A stretch of DNA of 64,000 nt from Bacteroides acidifaciens (GCF_903181435.1 NZ_CAEUHO010000001.1:2046001-2110000); one strand, 5' to 3'; numbered from the stretch's first letter, positions 25,112 to 35,165 are shown. Made by a program: numbers and translations. The notes: generated from the letters alone by a model not told the origin.

Positions 25112-26251
25112 ATGAAAAAACATTTTCTACTTGCAGGAATTGCAGCACTGATGCTGTCAGCATGCAATAACAAGCCGGCTTCCGAGCTGACTTTATCCGG
25201 TCTTGATCCGGTAAATTTTCAAACAGAAGTGAACAATGCCCAAACGAATCTTTATACATTAAAGAATAAGGCAGGCATGGAAGTATGCATCACTAACTTC
25301 GGGGGACGCATCGTGTCTATCATGGTGCCGGACAAAAACGGAAAGATGCAGGATGTAGTTTTAGGTTTTGACAGCATTGCTGATTATATTAATGTACCGA
25401 GCGATTTCGGCGCTTCTATCGGACGTTATGCCAACCGTATCAACCAAGGACGTTTTGTCTTAGACGGTGACACTATCCAGTTGCCGCAAAATAACTTCGG
25501 TCACTGTCTGCACGGCGGTCCGAAAGGCTGGCAATATCAGGTTTATGAAGCCAACCTTATTGACCCTATGACATTGGAACTGACCCGTATTTCACCCGAT
25601 GGTGACGAAAACTTCCCGGGCAATGTTACAGCTAAAGTGACTTACCAACTGACCGAAGATAACGCTATCGACATTAAATATAGCGCTACTACTGATAAAA
25701 AGACGATTATCAACATGACCAACCACTCTTACTTCAACCTGGCAGGTAATCCGTCAAAAGCTTCAACTGATAATATCATGTATGTAAACGCAGACTACTA
25801 CACTCCAGTAGACAGTACCTTTATGACAACAGGCGAAATAGCCCCAGTAAAAGACACTCCGATGGACTTCACTACTCCAAAAGCAGTAGGACAGGAAATC
25901 AACAACTACGATTTCGTCCAGTTGAAGAACGGAAACGGATATGACCATAACTGGGTACTGAACACGAAAGGCGACATTTCCCAGGTAGCAGCCAAACTGA
26001 CTTCTCCTGAAAGCGGTATTACCCTGGAAGTCTATACCAACGAACCGGGTATCCAGGTTTATACAGGCAACTTCCTCGACGGAACCGTAACCGGAAAGAA
26101 AGGTATCGTCTACAACCAACGTGCTTCCGTATGTCTGGAAACACAGCACTATCCTGACAGTCCCAACAAGGCAGACTGGCCTTCAGTGGTTCTGGAACCG
26201 GGACAAACATACAACAGCGAATGTATTTTCAAATTCTCAGTAGAGAAATAA
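25112..26251 (+). CDS. Secreted/lipoprotein aldose 1-epimerase (arabinose mutarotase)
   Basis: 379 aa. Unlike the mutarotase at 3151 it has a lipoprotein signal peptide (LMLSAC, Cys near residue 18, followed by NNKP), so it acts in the periplasm. Family motifs: GRYANRINQGRF (near 107), NNFGHCLHGGPKGWQYQVY (near 128) with the substrate histidine, NMTNHSYFNLAG (near 203), NGYDHNWVLN (near 275) and CLETQHYPDSPNKADWPS (near 345) with the catalytic glutamate. First gene of the arabinose operon, so it probably equilibrates L-arabinose anomers before uptake by the symporter encoded 25 bp downstream. The two mutarotases are clearly paralogous (shared SIMVPDKNGK segment). Confidence 0.9.
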   Translation: MKKHFLLAGIAALMLSACNNKPASELTLSGLDPVNFQTEVNNAQTNLYTLKNKAGMEVCITNFGGRIVSIMVPDKNGKMQDVVLGFDSIADYINVPSDFGASIGRYANRINQGRFVLDGDTIQLPQNNFGHCLHGGPKGWQYQVYEANLIDPMTLELTRISPDGDENFPGNVTAKVTYQLTEDNAIDIKYSATTDKKTIINMTNHSYFNLAGNPSKASTDNIMYVNADYYTPVDSTFMTTGEIAPVKDTPMDFTTPKAVGQEINNYDFVQLKNGNGYDHNWVLNTKGDISQVAAKLTSPESGITLEVYTNEPGIQVYTGNFLDGTVTGKKGIVYNQRASVCLETQHYPDSPNKADWPSVVLEPGQTYNSECIFKFSVEK

Positions 26252-26276
26252 TATTAACTTATAAATCATATTTATT

Positions 26277-27971
26277 GTGGAAGCATTAGATTGGGTAGTA
26301 ATTGGAGTCTTCTTTTTGGCTCTGATCGGTATTATCGTCTGGGTAGTCAGACAAAAACAAAATGACTCGGCAGATTATTTCTTAGGCGGACGCGACGCGA
26401 CATGGCTCGCAATCGGCGCCTCTATCTTTGCATCAAACATCGGTTCGGAACATTTAATCGGACTGGCGGGAGCCGGAGCATCCAGCGGTATGGCTATGGC
26501 ACACTGGGAAATCCAGGGATGGATGATTTTGATTTTGGGATGGGTATTCGTTCCTTTCTATACACGAAGCATGGTATATACGATGCCTGAATTCCTGGAA
26601 CGCCGTTATAATCCTCAGTCACGTACCATCTTGTCAGTTATTTCTTTAGTAAGTTACGTATTGACTAAGGTGGCTGTTACCGTATATGCCGGTGGTTTGG
26701 TATTCCAACAGGTATTCGGTATCAAAGAACTTTGGGGAATCGACTTCTTCTGGATTGCAGCAATCGGTCTGGTACTCTTGACTGCACTTTATACAATCTT
26801 CGGTGGTATGAAATCCGTATTGTACACTTCTGTGCTACAGACCCCTATCCTTCTGTTAGGTTCATTAATCATCCTTGTGCTTGGTTTCAAAGAACTCGGT
26901 GGATGGGACGAAATGATGAAAGTTTGTGGTGCTGTAACTGTAAATGATTACGGTGATACAATGACTAACCTCATTCGTAGTAATGATGATGCAAACTTCC
27001 CCTGGCTGGGTGCTTTGATTGGTTCTGCTATTATCGGCTTCTGGTACTGGTGTACTGACCAGTTTATCGTACAACGTGTGCTTTCCGGAAAGAATGAAAA
27101 GGAAGCCCGTCGTGGTACTATCTTCGGCGCTTACCTGAAACTGTTGCCTGTATTCCTGTTCCTGATTCCGGGTATGATTGCTTTTGCTTTACATCAGAAA
27201 TATATCGGTGCCGGTGGTGAAGGTTTCCTTCCGATGCTCGCGAACGGCAATGCAAATGCCGATGCAGCTTTCCCGACATTAGTAGCTAAATTACTTCCTG
27301 CCGGTGTGAAAGGTTTGGTAGTATGTGGTATTCTTGCCGCTCTGATGAGTTCTTTGGCTTCTTTATTTAACTCATCTGCCATGTTGTTTACAATCGACTT
27401 CTACAAGCGTTTCAGACCGGAAACACCGGAAAAGAAACTGGTAGGTATCGGTCAGATTGCAACAGTTGTTATCGTAATTCTGGGTATTCTTTGGATTCCC
27501 ATCATGCGTAGCGTTGGCGATGTACTTTACACATATTTGCAGGACGTTCAGTCTGTACTGGCTCCGGGTATTGCCGCAGCTTTCTTATTGGGAATCTGCT
27601 GGAAGCGTACTTCCGCCCAAGGTGGTATGTGGGGATTGATTTCGGGTATGGTGATTGGTTTAACCCGCTTAGGGGCTAAAGTATATTACAGTAATGTCGG
27701 TGAAGTAGCAGACTCTACATTCAAATATTTGTTCTACGATATGAACTGGTTGTTCTTCTGCGGATGGATGTTCCTATTCTGTATCATCGTAGTAATCGTA
27801 GTCAGCCTGGCAACAGAAGCCCCGACAACCGAAAAAATCCAGGGACTGGTATTCGGTACGGCTACCAAAGAACAAAAAGCGGCTACACGTGCAAGCTGGA
27901 ATCACTGGGATATTATCCATACAGTTATTATCCTGGCTATCACAGGTGCATTCTACTGGTATTTCTGGTAA
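26277..27971 (+). CDS. Sodium/solute symporter (SSS family), probable L-arabinose transporter
   Basis: 564 aa with about 14 hydrophobic helices. SSS hallmarks: FLGGRDATWLAIGASIFASNIGSEHLIG (about 37-64) with sodium- and sugar-site residues of helix 1, GWVFVPFY and YTMPEFLERRYNPQSR (about 95-125), FWYWCTDQFIVQRVLSGKN (about 245-263) and the SSLASLFNSSAML helix (about 360-372). Its translation appears to start at GTG 26277; I found no in-frame ATG near it that would keep the first helix. Lying between a periplasmic mutarotase and the AraR/araDAB genes, it probably brings in L-arabinose with sodium. Substrate is inference from the operon. Confidence 0.88.
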   Translation: MEALDWVVIGVFFLALIGIIVWVVRQKQNDSADYFLGGRDATWLAIGASIFASNIGSEHLIGLAGAGASSGMAMAHWEIQGWMILILGWVFVPFYTRSMVYTMPEFLERRYNPQSRTILSVISLVSYVLTKVAVTVYAGGLVFQQVFGIKELWGIDFFWIAAIGLVLLTALYTIFGGMKSVLYTSVLQTPILLLGSLIILVLGFKELGGWDEMMKVCGAVTVNDYGDTMTNLIRSNDDANFPWLGALIGSAIIGFWYWCTDQFIVQRVLSGKNEKEARRGTIFGAYLKLLPVFLFLIPGMIAFALHQKYIGAGGEGFLPMLANGNANADAAFPTLVAKLLPAGVKGLVVCGILAALMSSLASLFNSSAMLFTIDFYKRFRPETPEKKLVGIGQIATVVIVILGILWIPIMRSVGDVLYTYLQDVQSVLAPGIAAAFLLGICWKRTSAQGGMWGLISGMVIGLTRLGAKVYYSNVGEVADSTFKYLFYDMNWLFFCGWMFLFCIIVVIVVSLATEAPTTEKIQGLVFGTATKEQKAATRASWNHWDIIHTVIILAITGAFYWYFW

Positions 27972-27999
27972 TTAAATAAAAACTCATATTAACAAAACA

Positions 28000-28677
28000 A
28001 TGAATAACTATTATAGCTCGAATCCTACTTTCTATCTTGGTATCGACTGTATTATCTTCGGTTTTAACGAAGGCGAATTAAACCTGCTGTTGTTGAAAAG
28101 AAATTTTGAACCGGCAATGGGCGAATGGTCATTGATGGGAGGGTTCGTGCAAAACAATGAAAGCGTGGACGATGCTGCCAAACGTGTACTAGCGGAGCTT
28201 ACAGGATTGGAAAACGTGTATATGGAACAGGTGGGAACCTTCGGGGCGGTTGACCGCGACCCGGGAGAACGGGTAATTTCCGTTGCATACTATGCGCTCA
28301 TCAACATCAATGAATACGACCGGAAACTGGTAAAGAAACACAATGCTTACTGGGTTAATATCAATGAACTCCCCCAACTGATTTTCGACCACCCTGAAAT
28401 GGTGGCACAAGCACGAGAGTTAATGAAACAGAAAGCATCTTCCAAGCCAATCGGTTTCAATTTATTGCCGAAGCTCTTCACATTGTCTCAATTGCAAAGC
28501 CTGTATGAAGCCATTTACGGTGAGGAGATGGACAAGCGGAATTTCCGCAAGCGTGTTGCAGGAATGGACTACGTAGAAAAGACGGACAAAATAGATAAAC
28601 TGGGTTCTAAGCGCGGTGCAGCCTTGTATAAGTTTAACAGCAAAGTTTACCGCAAAGACCCGAAATTTAAATTATAA
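28000..28677 (+). CDS. araR: AraR-type transcriptional regulator (Nudix sensor plus winged helix, NrtR family)
   Basis: 225 aa. Residues 10-140 form a Nudix fold and 150-225 the winged-helix DNA-binding domain ([17 protein letters not shown]). The Nudix box is degenerate: Gly48, Glu54 and Arg62 are in place, but two of the REUxEE glutamates are Val63 and Leu67, so hydrolysis is unlikely and the domain should act as a sugar sensor. This agrees with the published Bacteroides AraR, which represses arabinose genes and is released by L-arabinose. Located between the symporter and araD, it is probably autoregulated from the operator pair at 25031-25069. Confidence 0.9.
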   Translation: MNNYYSSNPTFYLGIDCIIFGFNEGELNLLLLKRNFEPAMGEWSLMGGFVQNNESVDDAAKRVLAELTGLENVYMEQVGTFGAVDRDPGERVISVAYYALININEYDRKLVKKHNAYWVNINELPQLIFDHPEMVAQARELMKQKASSKPIGFNLLPKLFTLSQLQSLYEAIYGEEMDKRNFRKRVAGMDYVEKTDKIDKLGSKRGAALYKFNSKVYRKDPKFKL

Positions 28678-28682
28678 TCAAT

Positions 28683-29366
28683 ATGCTGGAAGAACTGAAA
28701 GAAAAAGTGTTTCATGCCAATCTCGAATTGGTAAAGCATGGATTAGTCATCTTTACCTGGGGAAATGTTTCTGCCATCGACCGTGAAAGCGGACTGGTAG
28801 TAATCAAGCCCAGCGGTGTAAGTTATGATGATATGAAAGCAGAAGATATGGTAGTAGTGGATTTAGAAGGCAAAGTCGTTGAAGGACGACTGAAGCCTTC
28901 CTCAGATACTCCCACTCACGTAGTACTCTACAAAGCATTCCCGGAAATCGGCGGAGTGGTACACACCCACTCTACTTATGCGACAGCTTGGGCACAGGCC
29001 GGTTGTGACATTCCGAATATAGGAACGACTCATGCTGATTATTTCCATGACGCCATCCCCTGCACGGCAGACATGACGGAAACGGAAGTGAAGGGTGCCT
29101 ACGAACTGGAAACTGGAAATGTGATTGTGAAACGTTTCGAAGGATTGAATCCCGTACATACACCGGGAGTTCTAGTGAAGAACCACGGTCCTTTCTCCTG
29201 GGGAAAGGACGCCCACGATGCAGTGCACAATGCCGTAGTGATGGAGCAGGTAGCCAAGATGGCAAGCATTGCTTATGCCGTCAACCCGAACTTGACAATG
29301 AACCCGTTGCTGGTGGAAAAACATTTCAGCCGCAAACATGGTCCGAACGCTTATTACGGACAATAA
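28683..29366 (+). CDS. araD: L-ribulose-5-phosphate 4-epimerase
   Basis: 227 aa class II aldolase/adducin fold enzyme converting L-ribulose 5-phosphate to D-xylulose 5-phosphate. Visible residues: [22 protein letters not shown] (about 20-41) for phosphate and substrate binding, the zinc HxH pair in [12 protein letters not shown] (about 97-108), GTTHADYF (about 118-125) and [12 protein letters not shown] (about 165-176) with the third zinc histidine. It starts 5 bp after araR. It completes the araA/kinase/araD pathway in this operon, feeding the transketolase encoded downstream. Confidence 0.95.
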   Translation: MLEELKEKVFHANLELVKHGLVIFTWGNVSAIDRESGLVVIKPSGVSYDDMKAEDMVVVDLEGKVVEGRLKPSSDTPTHVVLYKAFPEIGGVVHTHSTYATAWAQAGCDIPNIGTTHADYFHDAIPCTADMTETEVKGAYELETGNVIVKRFEGLNPVHTPGVLVKNHGPFSWGKDAHDAVHNAVVMEQVAKMASIAYAVNPNLTMNPLLVEKHFSRKHGPNAYYGQ

Positions 29367-29403
29367 ATAATGAAAGATTAACAACTTAAAATTGAATAAA
29401 GAT

Positions 29404-30930
29404 ATGAACGCATTTGACCAATATGAAGTATGGTTCGTAACAGGAGCACAGCTTTTGTACGGAGGTGACGCAGTAATCGCAGTAGACGCACACTCTAATG
29501 AAATGGTGAACGGACTGAATGAATCCGGCAAACTTCCTGTTAAAGTGGTATATAAGGGAACAGCCAACTCTTCCAAAGAGGTGGAAACTGTTTTCAAAGC
29601 TGCTAACAACGATGACAAATGTATCGGTGTCATCACTTGGATGCATACTTTCTCTCCTGCCAAAATGTGGATTCACGGTCTGCAACAACTGAAAAAACCG
29701 TTGCTGCACCTGCACACCCAGTTCAACAAGGAAATTCCCTGGGATACAATGGACATGGATTTCATGAACCTGAACCAATCAGCTCATGGCGACCGTGAAT
29801 TCGGGCACATCTGTACCCGTATGCGTATCCGTCGCAAAGTAGTGGTAGGTTACTGGAAAGAAGAAGAAACACAGCACAAGATTGCCGGTTGGATGCGCGT
29901 TTGCGCCGGTTGGGCAGACTCTCAGGATATGCTGATTATCCGTTTCGGCGACCAGATGAACAATGTAGCCGTAACCGATGGTGACAAAGTGGAAGCTGAA
30001 CAACGCATGGGTTATCACGTAGACTACTGTCCGGTAAGCGAACTGATGGAATATCACAAAGAAATCAAGAATGAAGAGGTAGATGCACTGGTGGCTACTT
30101 ACTTCAAGGAATACGACCACGATTCTTCTTTGGAAGACAAATCGACCGAAGCTTATCAAAAAGTATGGAACGCAGCTAAAGCAGAACTTGCCATCCGTGC
30201 CATTCTGAAAGTTAAAGGCGCTAAAGGATTCACTACCAACTTTGATGATTTGGGCGATATCGAATACAACGGATTTGACCAGATTCCGGGATTGGCTTCC
30301 CAACGCCTGATGGCGGAAGGCTACGGATTCGGTGCTGAAGGCGACTGGAAATCGGCTGCTCTTTACCGTACTGTATGGGTAATGAATCAGGGACTTCCGA
30401 AAGGCTGCTCATTCCTTGAAGATTATACACTGAACTTCGACGGTGCCAACAGCTCTATCCTACAGTCACACATGTTGGAAATCTGTCCGCTTATTGCTGC
30501 CAACAAACCTCGCCTGGAAGTACACTTCCTCGGTATAGGTATCCGCAAGAGCCAAACTGCAAGATTGGTATTTACTTCAAAGACAGGTGCAGGATGTACT
30601 GCTACAATAGTAGATATGGGTAACCGCTTCCGCCTGATTGTAAACGACGTAGAATGTATCGAGCCGAAACCGCTGCCTAAATTGCCGGTTGCTTCCGCTC
30701 TTTGGATTCCGATGCCTAACCTTGAAGTAGGTGCAGGTGCATGGATTCTGGCAGGTGGTACCCACCACTCTTGCTTCTCTTACGACCTGACAGCCGAATA
30801 CTGGGAAGACTATGCGGAAATTGCAGGCATCGAAATGGTACATATCAACAAAGATACTACTATCAGTTGCTTCAAGAAAGAACTGCGCATGAACGAGGTG
30901 TATTACATGCTGAATAAGGCGCTTTGCTAA
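29404..30930 (+). CDS. araA: L-arabinose isomerase
   Basis: 508 aa from the ATG at 29404; a TTG 12 nt upstream adds only four residues. It converts L-arabinose to L-ribulose with manganese. The N-terminal FDQYEVWFVTGAQLLYGG matches the bacterial AraA start. WMHTFSPAKMWIHGL and HLHTQFNKEIPWDTMDMDFMN lie in the substrate domain. The metal-binding glutamates are in GFGAEGDWKSAALYR and SFLEDYTL, and the conserved histidines in QSHMLEICP and GGTHHSCFS. Length matches the family (about 500 aa). It sits between araD and the FGGY kinase with gaps of 37 and 22 bp. Confidence 0.97.
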   Translation: MNAFDQYEVWFVTGAQLLYGGDAVIAVDAHSNEMVNGLNESGKLPVKVVYKGTANSSKEVETVFKAANNDDKCIGVITWMHTFSPAKMWIHGLQQLKKPLLHLHTQFNKEIPWDTMDMDFMNLNQSAHGDREFGHICTRMRIRRKVVVGYWKEEETQHKIAGWMRVCAGWADSQDMLIIRFGDQMNNVAVTDGDKVEAEQRMGYHVDYCPVSELMEYHKEIKNEEVDALVATYFKEYDHDSSLEDKSTEAYQKVWNAAKAELAIRAILKVKGAKGFTTNFDDLGDIEYNGFDQIPGLASQRLMAEGYGFGAEGDWKSAALYRTVWVMNQGLPKGCSFLEDYTLNFDGANSSILQSHMLEICPLIAANKPRLEVHFLGIGIRKSQTARLVFTSKTGAGCTATIVDMGNRFRLIVNDVECIEPKPLPKLPVASALWIPMPNLEVGAGAWILAGGTHHSCFSYDLTAEYWEDYAEIAGIEMVHINKDTTISCFKKELRMNEVYYMLNKALC

Positions 30931-30952
30931 ACCTTAAAATATTGATTTCAAT

Positions 30953-32551
30953 ATGAAATTAGATGCAAAATCAACAATCGAGACAGGCAAAGCCATTCTG
31001 GGTATAGAGCTCGGTTCAACACGAATAAAAGCAGTCTTGATTGACCAGGAAAACAAGCCAATCGCTCAAGGCAGCCACACATGGGAAAACCAGTTGGTAG
31101 ACGGACTTTGGACTTATAGCATTGAAGCCATCTGGTCAGGTTTGCAAGATTGCTATGCCGACCTTCGTTCCAATATAAAGAACTTATACGGTGACGTGGA
31201 AATCGAGAACCTGGCAGCTATCGGTGTCAGCGCCATGATGCACGGTTATATGCCGTTCAATGAAAAAGAAGAAATCCTCGTGCCTTTCCGCACTTGGAGA
31301 AACACCAATACAGGTCGAGCTGCGGCAGCCTTGTCCGAACTATTTGTCTACAACATTCCTCTGAGATGGAGTATTTCACATTTGTATCAGGCTATCCTGG
31401 ACAATGAGGCGCATGTCAAAGACATCAAATTCCTGACAACCCTTGCAGGTTATGTGCATTGGCAGATAACAGGTGAGAAAGTGTTGGGCATCGGCGACGC
31501 ATCGGGTATGCTCCCCATAGACTCGGTTACCAACAACTATTCCGCAGAAATGGTGGCAAAGTTCGACAATCTCGTTGCTCCAAAGGAATACGGCTGGAAG
31601 CTGGAAGACATTCTGCCTAAAGTATTATCGGCAGGTGAAAATGCCGGTGTTCTCACGCAGGAAGGAAGTAAGAAACTCGACGTTTCGGGTCATCTGAAAG
31701 CAGGAATACCGGTATGCCCGCCGGAAGGAGACGCAGGAACCGGCATGGTTGCAACCAATGCCGTCAAGCAACGTACCGGAAACGTATCGGCAGGTACTTC
31801 CTCATTCTCTATGATTGTATTAGAGAAAGAATTATCGAAGCCGTACGAAATGATTGACATGGTTACTACTCCCGACGGAAGTCCCGTAGCTATGGTACAT
31901 TGCAATAACTGTACGTCCGACCTCAATGCGTGGGTTAACCTGTTCAAAGAATACCAGGAACTTTTGGGCATCCCTGTGAATATGGATGAAATTTACAGCA
32001 AGCTCTACAATATTGCACTCACTGGTGATGCCGACTGCGGTGGTCTTCTCTCCTACAATTACATCTCCGGCGAACCTGTAACGGGTATTGCTGACGGAAG
32101 ACCGCTATTCGTACGTTCGGCAAATGACAAGTTCAGCCTGGCAAACTTTATGCGTACTCATTTATACGCCTCAGTCGGAGTTCTTAAGATTGGCAACGAC
32201 ATTCTGTTCAACGAAGAGAAAGTCAAAGTTGACAGAATTACAGGACACGGCGGATTATTCAAGACCAAAGGAGTAGGTCAGAGAGTGCTTGCAGCAGCCA
32301 TCAACTCACCTATTTCCGTAATGGAAACAGCAGGTGAAGGTGGCGCCTGGGGCATTGCCCTGTTAGGCTCTTACCTCGTGAACAATGAAAAGAAACAATC
32401 CCTTGCCGATTTCCTGGACGAAAATGTATTTGTCGGTGACGCCGGTGTCGAAATATCTCCCGTGCCCGAAGATGTAGCCGGTTTTAACGCATACATTGAA
32501 AACTACAAGGCTGGATTGCCAATTGAGGAAGCGGCAGCTAAATTCAAATAA
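30953..32551 (+). CDS. araB: FGGY-family pentulokinase, probable L-ribulokinase
   Basis: 532 aa. The N-terminal ATPase/phosphate-1 motif [15 protein letters not shown] (about 17-31), [14 protein letters not shown] (about 86-99) and the C-terminal FGGY part ([24 protein letters not shown], then [15 protein letters not shown]) are intact. The domain looks closer to xylulokinase/GntK-like FGGY proteins than to the enterobacterial AraB. Its position directly after araA with a 22-bp gap, and the absence of another kinase in the operon, make L-ribulose the expected substrate. Some databases may label it xylulokinase. Confidence 0.85.
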   Translation: MKLDAKSTIETGKAILGIELGSTRIKAVLIDQENKPIAQGSHTWENQLVDGLWTYSIEAIWSGLQDCYADLRSNIKNLYGDVEIENLAAIGVSAMMHGYMPFNEKEEILVPFRTWRNTNTGRAAAALSELFVYNIPLRWSISHLYQAILDNEAHVKDIKFLTTLAGYVHWQITGEKVLGIGDASGMLPIDSVTNNYSAEMVAKFDNLVAPKEYGWKLEDILPKVLSAGENAGVLTQEGSKKLDVSGHLKAGIPVCPPEGDAGTGMVATNAVKQRTGNVSAGTSSFSMIVLEKELSKPYEMIDMVTTPDGSPVAMVHCNNCTSDLNAWVNLFKEYQELLGIPVNMDEIYSKLYNIALTGDADCGGLLSYNYISGEPVTGIADGRPLFVRSANDKFSLANFMRTHLYASVGVLKIGNDILFNEEKVKVDRITGHGGLFKTKGVGQRVLAAAINSPISVMETAGEGGAWGIALLGSYLVNNEKKQSLADFLDENVFVGDAGVEISPVPEDVAGFNAYIENYKAGLPIEEAAAKFK

Positions 32552-32613
32552 GCCACATCACGGGGCTTCTTCGCTCCTTTCTCAATCATCATTTTAAGTA
32601 TTAACATAAACTA

Positions 32614-32650
32614 TCCCCATCCCCTCTCCGTTTGGAGAGGGATAAGGGGA
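32614..32650. repeat. Inverted repeat in the araB-GH127 gap
   Basis: TCCCCATCCCCTCTCC (32614-32629) pairs with GGAGAGGGATAAGGGGA (32634-32650) around a 4-nt loop, with a small internal bulge. It ends 12 bp before the GH127 start. No T-tract follows, so it is not a typical terminator. It could be an mRNA processing or stability element, or a dispersed intergenic repeat. Confidence 0.6.
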
Positions 32651-32661
32651 AATCTACCATC

Positions 32662-35064
32662 ATGAAAACCACCTCGTTCATACTTGCCCTTATTCTATCC
32701 GTTTCATTGGGAAAAGCACAAAACCGGCAACAAGTTTCGTACTTTCCCCTACAAGATGTGAAACTGCTGAACAGTCCTTTTCTGCAAGCCCAACAGACTG
32801 ATTTACATTATATATTATCAATGAATCCCGACCGCCTGCTCGCCCCTTTCCTTCGTGAAGCAGGACTGACTCCCAAAGCTCCGAGCTACACCAATTGGGA
32901 AAACACAGGACTGGACGGGCACATAGGCGGACATTATTTATCCGCCCTCTCCATGATGTATGCCGCGACCGGAGACACCGCAGTCTACAACCGTCTCAAC
33001 TATATGTTGAACGAACTTCACCGTGCACAGCAAGCTGTCGGCACAGGATTTATCGGCGGCACTCCGGGCAGTCTCCAACTATGGAAAGAAATTAAAGCGG
33101 GAAATATCCGTGCCGGTGGTTTCGACCTTAACGGCAAATGGGTGCCTCTATACAATATACATAAGACTTACGCCGGATTGCGGGATGCATATCTCTATGC
33201 AGGAAGCGATCTTGCACGCCAAATGCTTATTGCTTTTACAGACTGGATGATCGACATCACTTCCGGCTTGAGCGACGAACAAATACAAGATATGCTTCGT
33301 AGCGAACATGGCGGATTAAACGAGACTTTCGCCGATGTGGCTGAAATCACAGGCGACAAGAAGTATCTGGAACTAGCACGCCGTTTCTCTCACAAGCTTA
33401 TCTTAGACCCGCTTATCAAAGAGGAAGACAAATTGACGGGAATGCATGCCAACACACAGATTCCGAAAGTGATCGGCTACAAGCGAATAGCCGAACTTTC
33501 ACAAGACGACAAGAATTGGAATCATGCTGCAGAGTGGGATCATGCCGCCCGTTTTTTCTGGAACACGGTAGTCAATCACCGTTCTGTTTGCATTGGAGGA
33601 AATAGCGTCCGCGAACATTTCCATCCGTCGGATAACTTCATGTCCATGCTGAACGATGTTCAAGGACCGGAGACCTGTAATACTTACAACATGCTCCGTC
33701 TAACTAAAATGCTTTATCAGAATTCTCACAATCCGAATCAAACAAACGAACCCGACCCCAACTACGTAAACTATTACGAACGTGCGCTTTACAATCATAT
33801 TCTAGCGTCACAAGAACCGGATAAAGGTGGATTTGTCTACTTCACTCCTATGCGTCCGGGACACTATCGTGTGTACTCACAACCGGAAACATCTATGTGG
33901 TGCTGTGTAGGTTCAGGCCTGGAGAATCACACCAAATACGGTGAATTCATCTATGCGCATCAGAAAGATACGCTCTATGTCAATCTCTTCATTCCTTCAC
34001 AACTGACCTGGAAAGAGCAAGGCATTATTTTGACACAAGAAACCCGTTTCCCCGATGACGGCAAAGTAACCTTACGAATAGATGAAGCCCCTAAGAAAAA
34101 ACGTACTTTAATGATACGTATTCCAGAATGGGCGAACCAATCCAAAGGATATAGAGTCAGCATCAATGGAAAAAGAAAAATATTCGTTATGGCAAAAGGT
34201 AACCGATATCTTCCTCTCTCCCGCAAATGGAAAAAAGGGGATATCGTTACTTTCCACTTGCGTATGAAAGTCAGCGTAGAACAGATTCCCGACAAGAAAG
34301 ATTATTATGCTTTCTTATATGGTCCGATTGTTCTTGCAGCTTCCACAGGCACTGAACATCTTGATGGTTTATATGCCGATGACAGTCGTGGCGGCCATAT
34401 CGCTCATGGCAAACAGATTCCTTTACAAGAAGTCCCGATGCTGATAGGAAATCCAGATTCAATCTGCAAGTCTCTTCAGAAAGAACAGAATAGCCGGATT
34501 ACTTTCAGCTATAACGGAGAGGTTTATCCTGCACAAGGCAAAGCATTGGAACTCGTTCCGTTCTTCCGTCTGCATAATTCCCGCTATGCCGTTTATTTCC
34601 AGCAGGCAAGCGAAGAGCAGTTTAAAGCGATTCAAGAAGAGATGGCAACGGCTGAACGAAAAGCAACGGAATTGGCTAATCAAACCATTGACCTTATCTT
34701 CCCTGGCGAACAGCAGCCGGAGTCTGACCATGGCATCCAATATGAGCAGGCAGAAACAGGAACGAATAAAGACCGACATTTCCGACGTGCCAAAGGTTGG
34801 TTCGGCTATCAGCTGAAAGTGAAAGAGGAAGCAAGCCGCATTTTAATCATGGTACAAAAAGACGACTGCAATAAAGTGGCTATTCTTCTGAATGACGAAA
34901 AGTTGGCTGTCCATCCGACTATCAGCGAAGCGGATAAAGACGGTTTCATAACCCTTTCATACGTTCTACCTCAAAAATTGAATACGGGTAGTTGTCCGAT
35001 ACGTTTTATCCCTGACGGGACAGAATGGACCTCTGCCGTTTATGAAGTTCGTTTACTAAAATAG
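32662..35064 (+). CDS. GH127 beta-L-arabinofuranosidase-like enzyme
   Basis: 800 aa from the ATG at 32662, which gives a type I signal peptide (ending LGKAQ); a TTG at 32632 lies inside a hairpin and was rejected. The (alpha/alpha)6 barrel carries the zinc/catalytic set known from the bifidobacterial GH127 enzyme HypBA1: Glu337 and Cys339 in GPETCNTYNM, and Cys414/Cys415 in MWCCVGSGLEN, where one cysteine is the nucleophile. The C-terminal 250 residues are beta-sandwich modules. It is periplasmic and co-directional with the arabinose operon. GH127 members act on beta-linked arabinofuranose, an unusual partner for an alpha-arabinan locus. Confidence 0.9.
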   Translation: MKTTSFILALILSVSLGKAQNRQQVSYFPLQDVKLLNSPFLQAQQTDLHYILSMNPDRLLAPFLREAGLTPKAPSYTNWENTGLDGHIGGHYLSALSMMYAATGDTAVYNRLNYMLNELHRAQQAVGTGFIGGTPGSLQLWKEIKAGNIRAGGFDLNGKWVPLYNIHKTYAGLRDAYLYAGSDLARQMLIAFTDWMIDITSGLSDEQIQDMLRSEHGGLNETFADVAEITGDKKYLELARRFSHKLILDPLIKEEDKLTGMHANTQIPKVIGYKRIAELSQDDKNWNHAAEWDHAARFFWNTVVNHRSVCIGGNSVREHFHPSDNFMSMLNDVQGPETCNTYNMLRLTKMLYQNSHNPNQTNEPDPNYVNYYERALYNHILASQEPDKGGFVYFTPMRPGHYRVYSQPETSMWCCVGSGLENHTKYGEFIYAHQKDTLYVNLFIPSQLTWKEQGIILTQETRFPDDGKVTLRIDEAPKKKRTLMIRIPEWANQSKGYRVSINGKRKIFVMAKGNRYLPLSRKWKKGDIVTFHLRMKVSVEQIPDKKDYYAFLYGPIVLAASTGTEHLDGLYADDSRGGHIAHGKQIPLQEVPMLIGNPDSICKSLQKEQNSRITFSYNGEVYPAQGKALELVPFFRLHNSRYAVYFQQASEEQFKAIQEEMATAERKATELANQTIDLIFPGEQQPESDHGIQYEQAETGTNKDRHFRRAKGWFGYQLKVKEEASRILIMVQKDDCNKVAILLNDEKLAVHPTISEADKDGFITLSYVLPQKLNTGSCPIRFIPDGTEWTSAVYEVRLLK

Positions 35065-35068
35065 AAGT

Positions 35069-35165
35069 CACTACAGATTACACGGATTAACACAGATTAT
35101 TTATGGGTTATAACATGATAGTAATCAGAATAAAATCAATCTGTGATAATCTGCGTAATCTGTGG
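35069..35165. repeat. Imperfect inverted repeat between GH127 and GH51 genes
   Basis: The left arm CACTACAGATTACACGGATT... (35069-35098) is nearly the reverse complement of the right arm (35138-35165), with about 40 bp between them. Each arm contains CAGATTA-type words spaced about 9-10 bp (CAGATTA, CGGATTA, CAGATTA). This GATTA-rich repeat style recurs between genes in many Bacteroidetes. It fills most of the 132-bp gap and could form a long mRNA hairpin between the two cistrons. Confidence 0.6.
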
